64,000 nt of DNA from CAZOZZ01 sp965247425. GTDB lineage: Bacteria > Acidobacteriota > Terriglobia > 20CM-2-55-15. The DNA lies in contig OZ252023.1 in NCBI GenBank assembly GCA_965247425.1, forward strand, positions 1,984,001 to 2,048,000. Reading direction: 5' to 3'. Of the stretch, positions 8,152-16,617 are shown piece after piece. Position 1 is the first letter of the stretch. Every line of letters begins with the position of its first letter. The position numbers and the translations under genes were made by a program. Below the pieces are notes generated by a model. It was not told where the DNA came from. It made no database searches and saw only the letters and a list, made by a program, of their open reading frames with translations.

Positions 8152-9477
8152 ATGGGCGCTGTTTTTTCGAATATCGTGGTCGCTTTGTTCGTTCTTGGCA
8201 TAATTATCGTCATCCACGAGCTGGGCCATTTCCTGGTGGCAAAGTACTTCCGGATTCGGATCGAGACTTTTTCCGTGGGATTCGGACCTCGACTGGTTGG
8301 ATACCGCTACGGAGATACCGACTATCGAATCAGCGCGTTCCCGCTCGGCGGATACGTCAAGATGTCGGGGGAAAATCCTGGCGATGACGTTACCGGAGAC
8401 CCTGACGAGTTCCTTTCGAAGCCGAAGTGGCAACGCTTCCTGGTCGCGGCGGCCGGGCCGGCCATGAACATCGTTCTGGCGGTCGTCCTTCTCGCCGGTC
8501 TTTACATGTATGGCAGCGAAGTGCCGGAGTTTCTGCAGAATGAGGCTCGCGTCGGCATCGTCGAGAGTGATTCTCCCGCTGCCGCCGCCGGCGTCCTTCC
8601 CGGAGATTTGATCCTCGAGTTCGATGGAGACGAACTTCCCAACTGGCAGCAGGTCGAAACCGACATCATCATCAGCCCCGGACGTGCCATCCCATTGATC
8701 CTCGAACGTGCGGGAAGAGTCATTCGAACGACCGTGACGCCCGTGAAGCGAGGGGTCTCGGAAATGGGCTACAGCGGTATGGGCCCGCATGTCCGCGTGG
8801 TCGTCGCCGCCGTCGAAGCAGGTTCGCCGGCAGAGCAAGCCGGCATCCTCACCGATGATGAAATCATAGCGGTTGGCGAAACCGATCTGCGGCTGGCCGG
8901 CAGGTCGATTCAGGAATTGATCCAGCAATATCCGGCGGATGTCTTTCCCGTGACCGTGCAGCGGGGGGAACAGACCCTGAACTTCGAAGTCGAACCGATC
9001 GTCAGGGACGGACAGCGGATGATTGGGATTCAGATCCCCATCCCCATGGTAATGATCAAGCTGGGCTTTGTCGGCGCCATCCAGCGCTCCATCCAGACCA
9101 ACACCACGAACGGTCTCCTTATATTCGAGGTTCTGGGAAGGCTGTTCAAACGTGAGACTTCGATGAGATCGCTGGACGGGCCGATCGGCATCGTTCGCGT
9201 GTCCGGGCAGGCCTTTCAGGCCGGTTTCACGACCCTGATCAGCCTGATGGCTCTGATCAGCCTGAACCTGGGAATCCTGAACCTCCTTCCGATTCCGATA
9301 CTCGACGGCGGCGTCATGTTGCTGCTGCTCGTCGAGGGCGTCATCAGACAGGATTTGAGCCTGGCCATCAAGGAACGGATCGTCCAGGTGAGTTTGGTAT
9401 TCCTTCTGTTGGTCACGGCTTTCGTTCTCTACAACGATATCGTCAAGCTACTGCCTTCCAATCAGATCTCTCCCTAG
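8152..9477 (+). CDS. rseP: RseP-type site-2 intramembrane metalloprotease
   Basis: The 441-residue inner-membrane zinc protease cleaves membrane-bound anti-sigma factors and remnant signal peptides. The active site HELGH is at residues 22-26 in the first helix. The third zinc ligand sits in the NLLPIPILDGG motif of a C-terminal helix. Two PDZ-like regions lie between (about residues 125-195 and 205-285), as in the gamma-proteobacterial enzyme. The stop codon TAG straddles the left end of a TA-flanked repeat element: the TA is the duplicated target and the G is the first base of the element. Confidence 0.95.
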   Translation: MGAVFSNIVVALFVLGIIIVIHELGHFLVAKYFRIRIETFSVGFGPRLVGYRYGDTDYRISAFPLGGYVKMSGENPGDDVTGDPDEFLSKPKWQRFLVAAAGPAMNIVLAVVLLAGLYMYGSEVPEFLQNEARVGIVESDSPAAAAGVLPGDLILEFDGDELPNWQQVETDIIISPGRAIPLILERAGRVIRTTVTPVKRGVSEMGYSGMGPHVRVVVAAVEAGSPAEQAGILTDDEIIAVGETDLRLAGRSIQELIQQYPADVFPVTVQRGEQTLNFEVEPIVRDGQRMIGIQIPIPMVMIKLGFVGAIQRSIQTNTTNGLLIFEVLGRLFKRETSMRSLDGPIGIVRVSGQAFQAGFTTLISLMALISLNLGILNLLPIPILDGGVMLLLLVEGVIRQDLSLAIKERIVQVSLVFLLLVTAFVLYNDIVKLLPSNQISP

Positions 9478-9656
9478 GAGCCTGCGCGGCAGAAGGGATC
9501 GTAGCGAGAAAGCGGAGAATCGAGGCCAGTTCTTCTCGACTTTGAGGCATTTTCTCGATTTTGAGGCGAATAGTGGTTCTATTTAACGAAACATCGGGGA
9601 AATATGGACCGATTCCTACCGCTTTCGCAGTAGATTCCTTCTGCCGCGCAGGCTCC
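9477..9656 (+). mobile_element. MITE-like element, TA-flanked, copy 1 (180 bp)
   Basis: The element begins GGAGCCTGCGCGGCAGAAG and ends with its reverse complement, and the imperfect inversion continues inward to about 40 bases (..GTAGCGAGAAAGCGG against ..CTACTGCGAAAGCGG). It is flanked by TA on both sides (9475-9476 and 9657-9658). No coding frame is present. Copies with the same ends and a near-identical core (gaatagtggttctatttaac..) occur at 23052-23211 and, inverted, at 62905-63082. TA duplication suggests mobilisation by an IS630/Tc1-mariner type transposase, which is not in this window. Confidence 0.85.
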
Positions 9657-9665
9657 TAACAGCCC

Positions 9666-10100
9666 ATGAAGAAGATCTCGCCGGAAATGCAGGTCTTCTC
9701 CGAGTATCTGGAGAGCAAAAGACTCAAGCACACCCCGAATCGTAAGTTGATACTCGAGACCTTCCTCAATGGGGAGGGGCACCGCAGCGTCGAAGACATC
9801 TACCGAACCGTTCGTCAGGAGGACGTCCGCGTCGGGTACACGACCGTGTACCGCGCCATGAAACTGCTCACCGAGTGTGGTCTTGCCCGGGAGATCGATC
9901 TGGCCGACGGAATCACTCGATACGAACACCTCTACAATCACACCCATCACGACCATCTCATCTGCACCGCCTGCGGAGACTCCATCGAATTCTTCAACGC
10001 CGAAATCGAACGAGTACAGGATGCCGCATCCGCCAAGCTGGGCTTCAAGGTCCTCGACCATAAACTCCAAATCTACGGCCTCTGCGAGAACTGCAGGTAA
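9666..10100 (+). CDS. fur: Fur family transcriptional regulator
   Basis: This is a 144-residue metal-responsive repressor. The N-terminal winged helix has the family pattern HTPNRKLILETFL..EGHRSVEDIY and GYTTVYRAMKLL. The C-terminal dimerisation domain has the HHDHLIC metal site and two CxxC pairs (CTAC and CENC), a structural zinc site. Whether it senses iron, peroxide or zinc cannot be read off safely, as Fur and PerR share these features. It stands alone immediately downstream of the TA-flanked repeat. Confidence 0.92.
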   Translation: MKKISPEMQVFSEYLESKRLKHTPNRKLILETFLNGEGHRSVEDIYRTVRQEDVRVGYTTVYRAMKLLTECGLAREIDLADGITRYEHLYNHTHHDHLICTACGDSIEFFNAEIERVQDAASAKLGFKVLDHKLQIYGLCENCR

Positions 10101-10117
10101 GAGAAAGAGAGGGGGGC

Positions 10118-10308
10118 TTCGACGCAGAGGCGCAAAGACGCAGAGTTTCTTTTGTTTCATGGTAAGCGATCTCACCAGACTCGTTCATCAAGTTTGGAGA
10201 AACGACCAGATGGTTAACGCGGAGACTCGGAGAGCACCCACGAGTTGACCCGTCAGGTTCTGGGAGTCGATGAAAAGAAACTCTGCGCCTTTGCGCCTCT
10301 GCGTCGAG
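10118..10308. repeat. Inverted repeat of CGCAGAG-type heptads (copy 2)
   Basis: Left arm 10118-10154 and right arm about 10271-10308 are nearly perfect reverse complements over about 36 bases. Each arm reads TCGACGCAGAGGCGCAAAG at its outer end and carries a GAGTTTCTTTT tract inside. About 115 bases lie between the arms. The element fills the space between the convergent fur and pdxA genes and could fold from either transcript, so it may serve as a bidirectional 3' end. Confidence 0.8.
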
Positions 10309-10320
10309 GTTCCTCCCTGA

Positions 10321-11301
10321 TCAAGACTGAGAAGATTTCGTTCTCTGGACCAGGTCCACGGCCCGGGTCAAGGCGGTCTTCATGCCTTCGGGGTCGGCGA
10401 CTCCCCGGCCGGCGATGTCGAAGGCGGTGCCGTGGTCCGGAGAGGTGCGGACGTAGGGGAGGCCGAGCGTGACGTTGGTTGCGGCACCGTTCGAAATGAG
10501 CTTTATGGGTATCAGGCCCTGATCGTGGTAGGGCGCGACGACGACGTCGAACTCGCCGCTATGGGCGCGGAAGTAGAGGCTGTCGGCGGGGTGGGGGCCG
10601 GAGACCGTGATTCCGGAGGCGCGGCATTCCTCGACGGCCGGTTTGAGAATCTCTTCGTCCTCACGACCGAACAGGCCTTGCTCCCCGGCATGTGGATTAA
10701 TGCCGGCGACGGCTATTCGTGGGCTGGGGTAGTGCAGCCGTCGAAACTCGTCGTCCACAAAGCGGATCAGGTCGATGTAGCTTGCCGTTGAGATGGCTCG
10801 AATTGCCTCGATCAACGGCAGGTGCGTGGTGGCGAGGACGACCTTGAACGTAGGGGCAAAAAAGGACATGGCGAAGGGTTTGACACCCGCCTGTTCGGCC
10901 AGGAATTCGGTCTGTCCGCGAAACCCTCCCCCAACAAGCCGCTTGTTCAGCGGAGCGGTCACGATCGCATCGAGATGCCCGTCGAGGACCGTTCGGCCGG
11001 CGGTCTCCAGGGCGAGGAGCGCGCTCCGGCCCGTATCCCGGTTGCCCCTGCCCCACTCTGTTGATCCAAGATTCGAGCGGAGATCGTGAACCCACAAACG
11101 GGACTGGATGTCGCTCGCTGTTTCCGAGTCCGGGGACCATGGCAGGGATGGTTGAAAGTGTTCGAGGTTAGTCAGGAAGGATGCCTGGTCCGCGAATAGA
11201 ACCCAGCGCGCGACGTCGAGCAGGGAGGGAATCGCTTTCAGGACCACCTCGAGCCCGATCCCGGCCGGATCTCCCGCGGTGATCCCAATCGTAATCTTCA
11301 T
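10321..11301 (-). CDS. pdxA: 4-hydroxythreonine-4-phosphate dehydrogenase PdxA
   Basis: The 326-residue enzyme oxidises 4-phosphohydroxy-threonine in the deoxyxylulose-dependent pyridoxal 5'-phosphate pathway. Conserved elements are IGITAGDPAGIGLEV at the start, VTAPLNKR, the metal-ligand motif GINPHAGE, and YHDQGLIPIKL with VRTSPDHGTAFDIAG near the C-terminus. Metal ligands are the histidines and aspartate in these motifs. It starts six bases after hfq, so the two share a transcript. Confidence 0.96.
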   Translation of the reverse strand: MKITIGITAGDPAGIGLEVVLKAIPSLLDVARWVLFADQASFLTNLEHFQPSLPWSPDSETASDIQSRLWVHDLRSNLGSTEWGRGNRDTGRSALLALETAGRTVLDGHLDAIVTAPLNKRLVGGGFRGQTEFLAEQAGVKPFAMSFFAPTFKVVLATTHLPLIEAIRAISTASYIDLIRFVDDEFRRLHYPSPRIAVAGINPHAGEQGLFGREDEEILKPAVEECRASGITVSGPHPADSLYFRAHSGEFDVVVAPYHDQGLIPIKLISNGAATNVTLGLPYVRTSPDHGTAFDIAGRGVADPEGMKTALTRAVDLVQRTKSSQS

Positions 11302-11307
11302 CGACCC

Positions 11308-11619
11308 TTAGGAGCCTCGGCGGCCTTCCTCTTCTTCCTTGTACATGTACTTGACGTAGTGCTTCAGGATCAACAGGTTGGGTTCCGACTCCCGATTGAC
11401 TTTGATACAGCCCTTGTCATACCACTCGATGATGCCGTGAATCTGTTCACCGTCCTTCAGGACGACCACCATCGGTGTTCGGTTCTGCATCTGCTTGACG
11501 TAGTAAAAATTTTCAGCGTTCGTCTGGTCGGTGGGAGCTAGCTTCCTCCGTGTTTGACGGACTGTGAGCTGTTCCTTCAACTCCGACAGGCTCGGCCTGA
11601 TTAGCTTCCGATTTGACAT
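11308..11619 (-). CDS. hfq: Divergent Hfq-like Sm-fold RNA chaperone
   Basis: The 103-residue protein has an Sm core from about residue 36: ENFYYVKQMQNRTPMVVVLKDGEQIHGIIEWYD, then N-R and the Sm2-like ILKHYVKYM (compare the Hfq YKHAISTI motif). The KH and the preceding G/D positions agree with Hfq, which binds U-rich and A-rich RNA as a hexamer. Unlike the usual protein it has about 35 extra residues at the N-terminus (SELKEQLTVRQTRRKLAP..) and an acidic tail. It is cotranscribed with pdxA. Identification is by fold pattern; the extension is the odd part. Confidence 0.8.
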   Translation of the reverse strand: MSNRKLIRPSLSELKEQLTVRQTRRKLAPTDQTNAENFYYVKQMQNRTPMVVVLKDGEQIHGIIEWYDKGCIKVNRESEPNLLILKHYVKYMYKEEEEGRRGS

Positions 11620-11875
11620 TTGTTCCTCTCTACGATCCTAGGCTCTATTATTGGGAGAGACTTACTCGAAGCCTTGCGGGCACACCGAACTTCACTGGCA
11701 CAATCAAGATAATGGCGAACTTCGGGGCAAGTTCAGAGCTGATCGTAATCAGTCTTCTGGTCCGTTTCCGAGGTCTTGCTCGTTCTGATCGACGGTTGAA
11801 TTTACCTGGATCGGATTGGACCACCGAGAAGGTACGCGTCCCACGTCTTTGAACTTATTCTAAACGACTACTCCA

Positions 11876-12859
11876 TCAATTGTCATTCAGTATTTCGGCT
11901 GTGGAAGCGTTGAGGGTCAGGGCCAGGACATCGGTCATCATCTGGCGGTTCACGTTGTACTTCAGGTTGGATTCGATGAACTTGAGGCAGTCCCCGATCT
12001 CGACCAGACGCTCCACTGTCACTTCGGAAGACAGGCCCAGAAGCTGATCCTCAATGTCCACGTTAACCAGACGCGTTTGAATGCCTTCCTTCAAAAACAG
12101 GAGATCGGAGATCAGGACACCGAGGATTCGCACGCGTTCGCCGTAGTCGTCTTTGGATCGGCCGAGTTCAGCGCTTGCCGCGAGGAGTGAGGCCAGTCCT
12201 GTCTCGGACGCCGTCAGGGCATGTTCCAGGAACTCGATCATGGCGTCGCGGCCCTCACGGAGCGCTTCAGAGTCGGTCGCAAAGGCACGACCGATGCTGC
12301 CCTGGGACCAGCGCACCACCAGTTCGTCGTCGACGCCTGCGCGCCGGACCTGTTCGAGCGTAAGGGGGGAGAAATGATAGACCTGACTGCGAGATCGAAT
12401 GGTCACGAGCAGGTCATGGACGTTCCGGGTGATGAGAATGAAGAACGTGAGGGGCGGCGGTTCCTCCAGGGCCTTGAGCAGCGCGTTGGCGGCGCCCGGC
12501 GTCATCGATTCCGCGGGATCGATCAGGAAGATTTTGGCGGATCCTTCCATGGGCCGAAGCGCGAGCATGGTGAGTAGTTTTCGGATTTGCTCGATCTTGA
12601 TTCGGGTCGCGTCGGCTTCGACGCTGATGAAGAATATGTCGGGATGGGTGCCGGCCGAGACCTTTTCACACTGCGTACAGGAGTCGCAAAAGGGCTCCGT
12701 GTCTCCGATGCAATTGAGTGTTTTGGCAACCCGCAGAGCATAGGTTCGTTTGCCGATCCCCTCCGGCCCTGAAAAGATCAGAGCGTGAGGCAGACGGCCT
12801 TCCCGGAGTTTCATGTTCAGTCTCTCGACGATGTCGGTGTTGCCAAGGAAGGAGGCCAT
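11876..12859 (-). CDS. holB: DNA polymerase III subunit delta' (HolB)
   Basis: This 327-residue clamp-loader subunit opens with LPHALIFSGPEGIGKRTYA, a Walker-A-type loop. The zinc-binding module is C..(about 8)C..CTQC, and 'ANALLKALEEPPP' and 'LITRNVHDLLVTIRSRSQ' (SRC-like motif, here SRS) follow. Delta' is part of the AAA+ complex that loads the beta clamp. Its start is adjacent to the tmk stop, the common tmk-holB order. Confidence 0.93.
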   Translation of the reverse strand: MASFLGNTDIVERLNMKLREGRLPHALIFSGPEGIGKRTYALRVAKTLNCIGDTEPFCDSCTQCEKVSAGTHPDIFFISVEADATRIKIEQIRKLLTMLALRPMEGSAKIFLIDPAESMTPGAANALLKALEEPPPLTFFILITRNVHDLLVTIRSRSQVYHFSPLTLEQVRRAGVDDELVVRWSQGSIGRAFATDSEALREGRDAMIEFLEHALTASETGLASLLAASAELGRSKDDYGERVRILGVLISDLLFLKEGIQTRLVNVDIEDQLLGLSSEVTVERLVEIGDCLKFIESNLKYNVNRQMMTDVLALTLNASTAEILNDN

Positions 12860-13492
12860 TCAGTCGACCTCCAGGACACATCTAATCTGCTTGCCAACCT
12901 CTTCGATCGACCGACCGGCGTTAATCACTCGCATACGTTCGGGGTTCTTCCGGGCCAGTTCGAGGTATCCCTCCCGGATCCGGCCGTAGAATTCCAGGTC
13001 TTCCGCCTCAAAACGTCCCTCGTCGGCGACCCGCAGACTGTTTCGAGCCCTGGCACGTTCCAGGCCGGTTTTAGGGTCGATGTCGAGGAGGATAGTGACA
13101 TCGGGACGATAGTCCGCGCAAACCAGGTCGGTGAGCCTTTCGATGAAGTTGAGCGGCACTCCGCGACCGTAGCCCTGGTAAGCCATCGAGGCGTCGTAGT
13201 ACCGGTCGCAGATGACGGTCTCACCCCGTTCGAGCGCCGGGCGAATCTTTTCCTCAATGTTCTGACTTCGGGAGGCATAGAAGAGGAGCAGTTCGGCCGG
13301 GGTCGTCAGGTTGATCGTGGCGGAGTCGAGTACGATTTTTCGGATTCCGTCCCCGACGGCAGTCCCGCCGGGCTCGCGGGTGATGGTGTGGGGAATCGAC
13401 CGATCCGTGAGCACGCGGGAAAGGGCGGCGATCTGGGTGGTCTTGCCGCACCCTTCGATTCCTTCAAAGCTGACGAACAGGCCCGGCTTCAT
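12860..13492 (-). CDS. tmk: Thymidylate kinase
   Basis: The 210-residue kinase phosphorylates dTMP to dTDP. The P-loop is FEGIEGCGKTTQ, the DR(Y) motif is ETVICDRYYDASMAYQGYGRG, and TREPGGTAVG is the substrate-binding loop. The start overlaps the thiI end by 29 bases. The gene reads into holB with no space, so a thiI-tmk-holB operon is likely. Confidence 0.96.
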   Translation of the reverse strand: MKPGLFVSFEGIEGCGKTTQIAALSRVLTDRSIPHTITREPGGTAVGDGIRKIVLDSATINLTTPAELLLFYASRSQNIEEKIRPALERGETVICDRYYDASMAYQGYGRGVPLNFIERLTDLVCADYRPDVTILLDIDPKTGLERARARNSLRVADEGRFEAEDLEFYGRIREGYLELARKNPERMRVINAGRSIEEVGKQIRCVLEVD

Positions 13493-14654
13493 AAGCGGGA
13501 TATTGTACCAGAACCTCCGAGGAGGCTAAGGCTGCGGCGCACTCTTCGGCCACATCCAGATCTTCCTCCAGCGCTTCGATCCTCTTGAGGTTCGCCCGGG
13601 TTTCAGGATGCTTGGGAACGAACAGGGAACAACAGTCCTGGTCCGGCAGAATGGAGATTTCAAAGGTGCCGATTCGCTTCGCCACCTCGATGATCTCTTC
13701 CTTGTCATTGCCGACCAGGGGCCGCAATACCGGCATTCGAATCGAACGGGTGATGACATCGATGTTCTCCAGGGTCTGCGACGCCACCTGCCCCAGACTG
13801 TCACCTGTGACCAGTACCCGTGCCTTTTCCTTTCTTGCGATCTTTTCGGCCAGCCGCATCATGAATCGCCGGTACATGATCACGCGGGTTTCCATCGGTG
13901 TTTCCACCATGATCTTGCGCTGGACGTCGGCGAACGGCACCATGTAGATCCGGGACCGGAACTGATGCTCGGCCAGGAGCGTCGCGACCTGTTTCGCTTT
14001 GTCCTGGGATTCCCGGTTCGTGTGGGGAAAGCTGTGAAAGTGGATGAGCACCGCCGTGCAGCCGCGGCGGATCATTTTCCAGGCCGCAACCGGAGAGTCG
14101 ATGCCGCCCGACAGGAGGACCGCAATCTTCCCGCCTGTCTGGACCGGCAGGCCCCCCGGCCCCTCGAGGCGGTCGAAGAATATGAGCGCTCGACCTTCTA
14201 CCAGTTCGATCCGGCAGGCCATTTCACCATGATCCAGATCCACGCGGGCCCCACTCCGCTCCTGGACGTAGGCCCCGACGACCCGGTTGACCTCCATGGA
14301 GTTCTGGGGGAACCTCTTGTCGGCTCGACGCGTGTCGATCCGAAAGGACTCGAACGGCACCTCCTTCAGGACTTCCCAAACCGTCACGCATAAATCATCG
14401 ATGTCCCAGACGCCCGTCCAGGCCTGGGCGTAGTAGGCGATGCCGAAAACCTTTCCCAGTCTTCGTTTGATCTCGTCGATATCCGAATCAGTCTGGAGAT
14501 CGACGAGAAGACGACCGGAGATTCGTCGCGTCTTGCCGGCGCCACAACCCTTCAGGGTCTCGTCGATGTTCCGGCAGAGGCGCTTCTCGAAGTAATCCCG
14601 GTTGCCTTTCTTGAGCCCCAACTCGCTGTAGTGAATGACGATCAAGCGTTTCAT
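13464..14654 (-). CDS. thiI: tRNA 4-thiouridine synthase ThiI
   Basis: The 396-residue protein has the N-terminal ferredoxin-like and THUMP regions (through about residue 165) and the PP-loop SGGIDSPVAAWKMI, which adenylates U8 of tRNA for sulfur transfer; ThiI also takes part in thiazole synthesis in some bacteria. The C-terminal rhodanese domain of the E. coli enzyme is absent, as is common outside gamma-proteobacteria. DQDCCSLFVPKHPETRA is conserved near the end. It diverges from ku across 165 bases. Confidence 0.95.
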   Translation of the reverse strand: MKRLIVIHYSELGLKKGNRDYFEKRLCRNIDETLKGCGAGKTRRISGRLLVDLQTDSDIDEIKRRLGKVFGIAYYAQAWTGVWDIDDLCVTVWEVLKEVPFESFRIDTRRADKRFPQNSMEVNRVVGAYVQERSGARVDLDHGEMACRIELVEGRALIFFDRLEGPGGLPVQTGGKIAVLLSGGIDSPVAAWKMIRRGCTAVLIHFHSFPHTNRESQDKAKQVATLLAEHQFRSRIYMVPFADVQRKIMVETPMETRVIMYRRFMMRLAEKIARKEKARVLVTGDSLGQVASQTLENIDVITRSIRMPVLRPLVGNDKEEIIEVAKRIGTFEISILPDQDCCSLFVPKHPETRANLKRIEALEEDLDVAEECAAALASSEVLVQYPAYEAGPVRQL

Positions 14655-14819
14655 TTATGTGAATTATGCACCAAATATGGTAAGAAAGTTAATTCGTGTC
14701 CCGGTATGTTGGGGTTTAACTCCAATCCTGCCGGAAAATCCGGATCGGCCCGGAATGAGGCCGCCACCCATGTGGTGCGTCCATCATAAGGCCCATCCCA
14801 CAAAAAGGAATTCGAGATT

Positions 14820-15680
14820 ATGAGAGCGATTTGGAAAGGCCATCTCAGTTTTGCGTTGGTCACCATCCCCATATCGGTTTTCAGCGCAGCGCGCGGCAGC
14901 GATGTTTCGTTCAAGTATCTGCACAAGAAAGACCTGAGCCCGGTTTCCTACAAGCGCTTTTGCGATGCCGAGGGAACCGAGGTGGTGTGGGACGAGATCA
15001 CCCGCGGTTACGAATTCGAAAAGGGTCGCTTCGTTGAAGTGACCGATGAAGACCTCAAGTCCGTGAACACCGAGGTCACCCGGACGATCCAGATCATCGA
15101 GTTTGTCGATGAGTCCGATATCGACCCTTTGTATTTCGACAAACCGTATTACCTGGAACCCCAGAAGGGTGGGGAACGTCCCTATGCCCTGATGCGGGAA
15201 GCCCTTCGGAACGCCGGCAAAATTGGTGTTGCGCGCGTGGTGCTCAAGACGAAGGAACACCTCGCGGCCGTTAAGGCGGTTGGGAACATGCTCACGCTTC
15301 AAACCATGCGTTTCGCGCACGAAATAGTCGATCCGAGTCAGCTGAATCTTCCGGACGTGTCCGATGTGACCGACAAGGAGATGGCCCTGGCGAATACCTT
15401 GATCGCCACCATGTGTGACACGTTCGACCCGACCCGGTACAAGGATGAGTATCGAGTGCAGCTCCTCGACATCTTACAGAAGAAGGTCGAGGGGGTCGCG
15501 CCCGCCACCGCCGGTCCTCAGCCGACGGCACCCGGGCAGGTGATCGACCTCATGGAGGTTTTGAAGCAGAGCCTGAAGGAAAAGAAGAAAAAGCCCGCCA
15601 AACCGAAGATTCAAGAGAAGACCGTGGCGACCGGGTCCGGAGGTGGGACCAAACGGGCAAAAGAAAAAAAGGCCAAATGA
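14820..15680 (+). CDS. ku: Ku-type non-homologous end-joining protein
   Basis: The 286-residue protein begins MRAIWKGHLSFALVTIPI, the classic bacterial Ku start, and includes the core segments KYLHKKDLSPVSYKRFC and TIQIIEFVDESDIDP. Bacterial Ku forms a homodimeric ring on DNA double-strand ends and recruits LigD. The C-terminus is a long Lys-rich tail (KEKKKKPAKPKIQEK...), which in other Ku proteins helps DNA binding and threading. No ligase D gene is in the window, so its partner must lie elsewhere. A ribosome binding site AAGGAA precedes the ATG; the stop overlaps yggS. Confidence 0.96.
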   Translation: MRAIWKGHLSFALVTIPISVFSAARGSDVSFKYLHKKDLSPVSYKRFCDAEGTEVVWDEITRGYEFEKGRFVEVTDEDLKSVNTEVTRTIQIIEFVDESDIDPLYFDKPYYLEPQKGGERPYALMREALRNAGKIGVARVVLKTKEHLAAVKAVGNMLTLQTMRFAHEIVDPSQLNLPDVSDVTDKEMALANTLIATMCDTFDPTRYKDEYRVQLLDILQKKVEGVAPATAGPQPTAPGQVIDLMEVLKQSLKEKKKKPAKPKIQEKTVATGSGGGTKRAKEKKAK

Positions 15681-16336
15681 ATCCGATCTCGGAGAACTAC
15701 CGACGCCTCCTCGATCGGATCGGGCAGGCGTCGCTGCGTTCGGGGCGAAGTCCCGAAGCGGTGCGACTGGTCGGAGTGACCAAGCGAGTTGCCGCCGAAC
15801 GTGTCCGCGAGGCCGTGGAGTGCGGCTTGACCGATATCGGGGAGAATTGGATCCAGGAGGCCGAGGAAAAATTTCCTTTGCTCGAGGATCTGGATGTCAC
15901 GCGGCATTTCATTGGCCACCTCCAGTCGAACAAGGCCAGGAAGGCCGTCGGGATGTTTTCATGGATCCAGTCCATCGACAGCCCGGGCCTGGCCGAACGT
16001 ATCGGTCGACTGGCGACCGAACCCATTCCGGTAATGATTCAGGTCCAGGTGGCGCCCGAGGACACTAAGAACGGCGCCGATCCTTCCGAGATCGGGACGA
16101 TTATCGAAACCGTCCGAGCCAACGAAGGACTGAACCTGAGGGGCCTGATGACCATCCCTCCTTTTTCATCCGATACTGAGGCGGTCCGACCCTTCCTCGC
16201 CCGGCTCCGGTCTCTGGCCGATCAGTGGGATCTACCTGACGTGTCCATGGGTATGAGCCACGACTTCGAGGTCGCCATCGAAGAAGGGGCCACGATCGTT
16301 CGCGTCGGCACTGCACTTTTTGGGGCCAGGCAGTGA
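15677..16336 (+). CDS. yggS: YggS family PLP-binding homeostasis protein
   Basis: The 219-residue protein is a single TIM-barrel that binds pyridoxal 5'-phosphate and buffers PLP levels; no catalytic activity is known for the family. The PLP lysine is in RLVGVTKRVAAE (K36). DIGENWIQEA, RHFIGHLQSNKA, and the C-terminal DVSMGMSHDFEVAIEEGATIVRVG are family motifs. The start overlaps the ku stop and its stop overlaps yggU. Confidence 0.95.
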   Translation: MNPISENYRRLLDRIGQASLRSGRSPEAVRLVGVTKRVAAERVREAVECGLTDIGENWIQEAEEKFPLLEDLDVTRHFIGHLQSNKARKAVGMFSWIQSIDSPGLAERIGRLATEPIPVMIQVQVAPEDTKNGADPSEIGTIIETVRANEGLNLRGLMTIPPFSSDTEAVRPFLARLRSLADQWDLPDVSMGMSHDFEVAIEEGATIVRVGTALFGARQ

Positions 16337-16617
16337 TTCTGGAAGTCCGCGTGATTCCCAACGCATCCCGAACCGCGATCACCGGGACACGCGGGGACGA
16401 GGTCGTCCTTCGCGTCAACACCCCCGCGATTGAAGGCAAGGCCAATCGCGCCGCCCTCGGTTACCTGTCGCGCGCCTTCGGCGTCCGGTCCTCCGCTGTT
16501 CGACTGGTGGGCGGAGAAAAGAGTAGACACAAAAAAATCGAAATTGTAGGCTTGGATTCCGGCGAATTTAGGAACAAACTCGCAGACCTTCTCGGTTCCG
16601 GCAGCAACAACCCTTAA
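16333..16617 (+). CDS. yggU: YggU/DUF167 family protein
   Basis: The 94-residue protein starts with GTG overlapping the yggS stop (GTGA). It has the family signature: NAPAIEGKANRAALGYLSRAFGVRSS (here with NTPAIEGKAN) followed by VRLVGGEKSRHKKIEIVG. The function of DUF167 proteins is unknown. The yggS-yggU adjacency is widespread in bacteria, which supports the assignment. Confidence 0.9.
   Translation: MILEVRVIPNASRTAITGTRGDEVVLRVNTPAIEGKANRAALGYLSRAFGVRSSAVRLVGGEKSRHKKIEIVGLDSGEFRNKLADLLGSGSNNP

Noticed and set aside
11620..11875. Possible tRNA, small RNA or 79-residue frame between hfq and holB
   Set aside because: I could not form a cloverleaf or a convincing hairpin, and the frame has no ribosome binding site or recognisable pattern.
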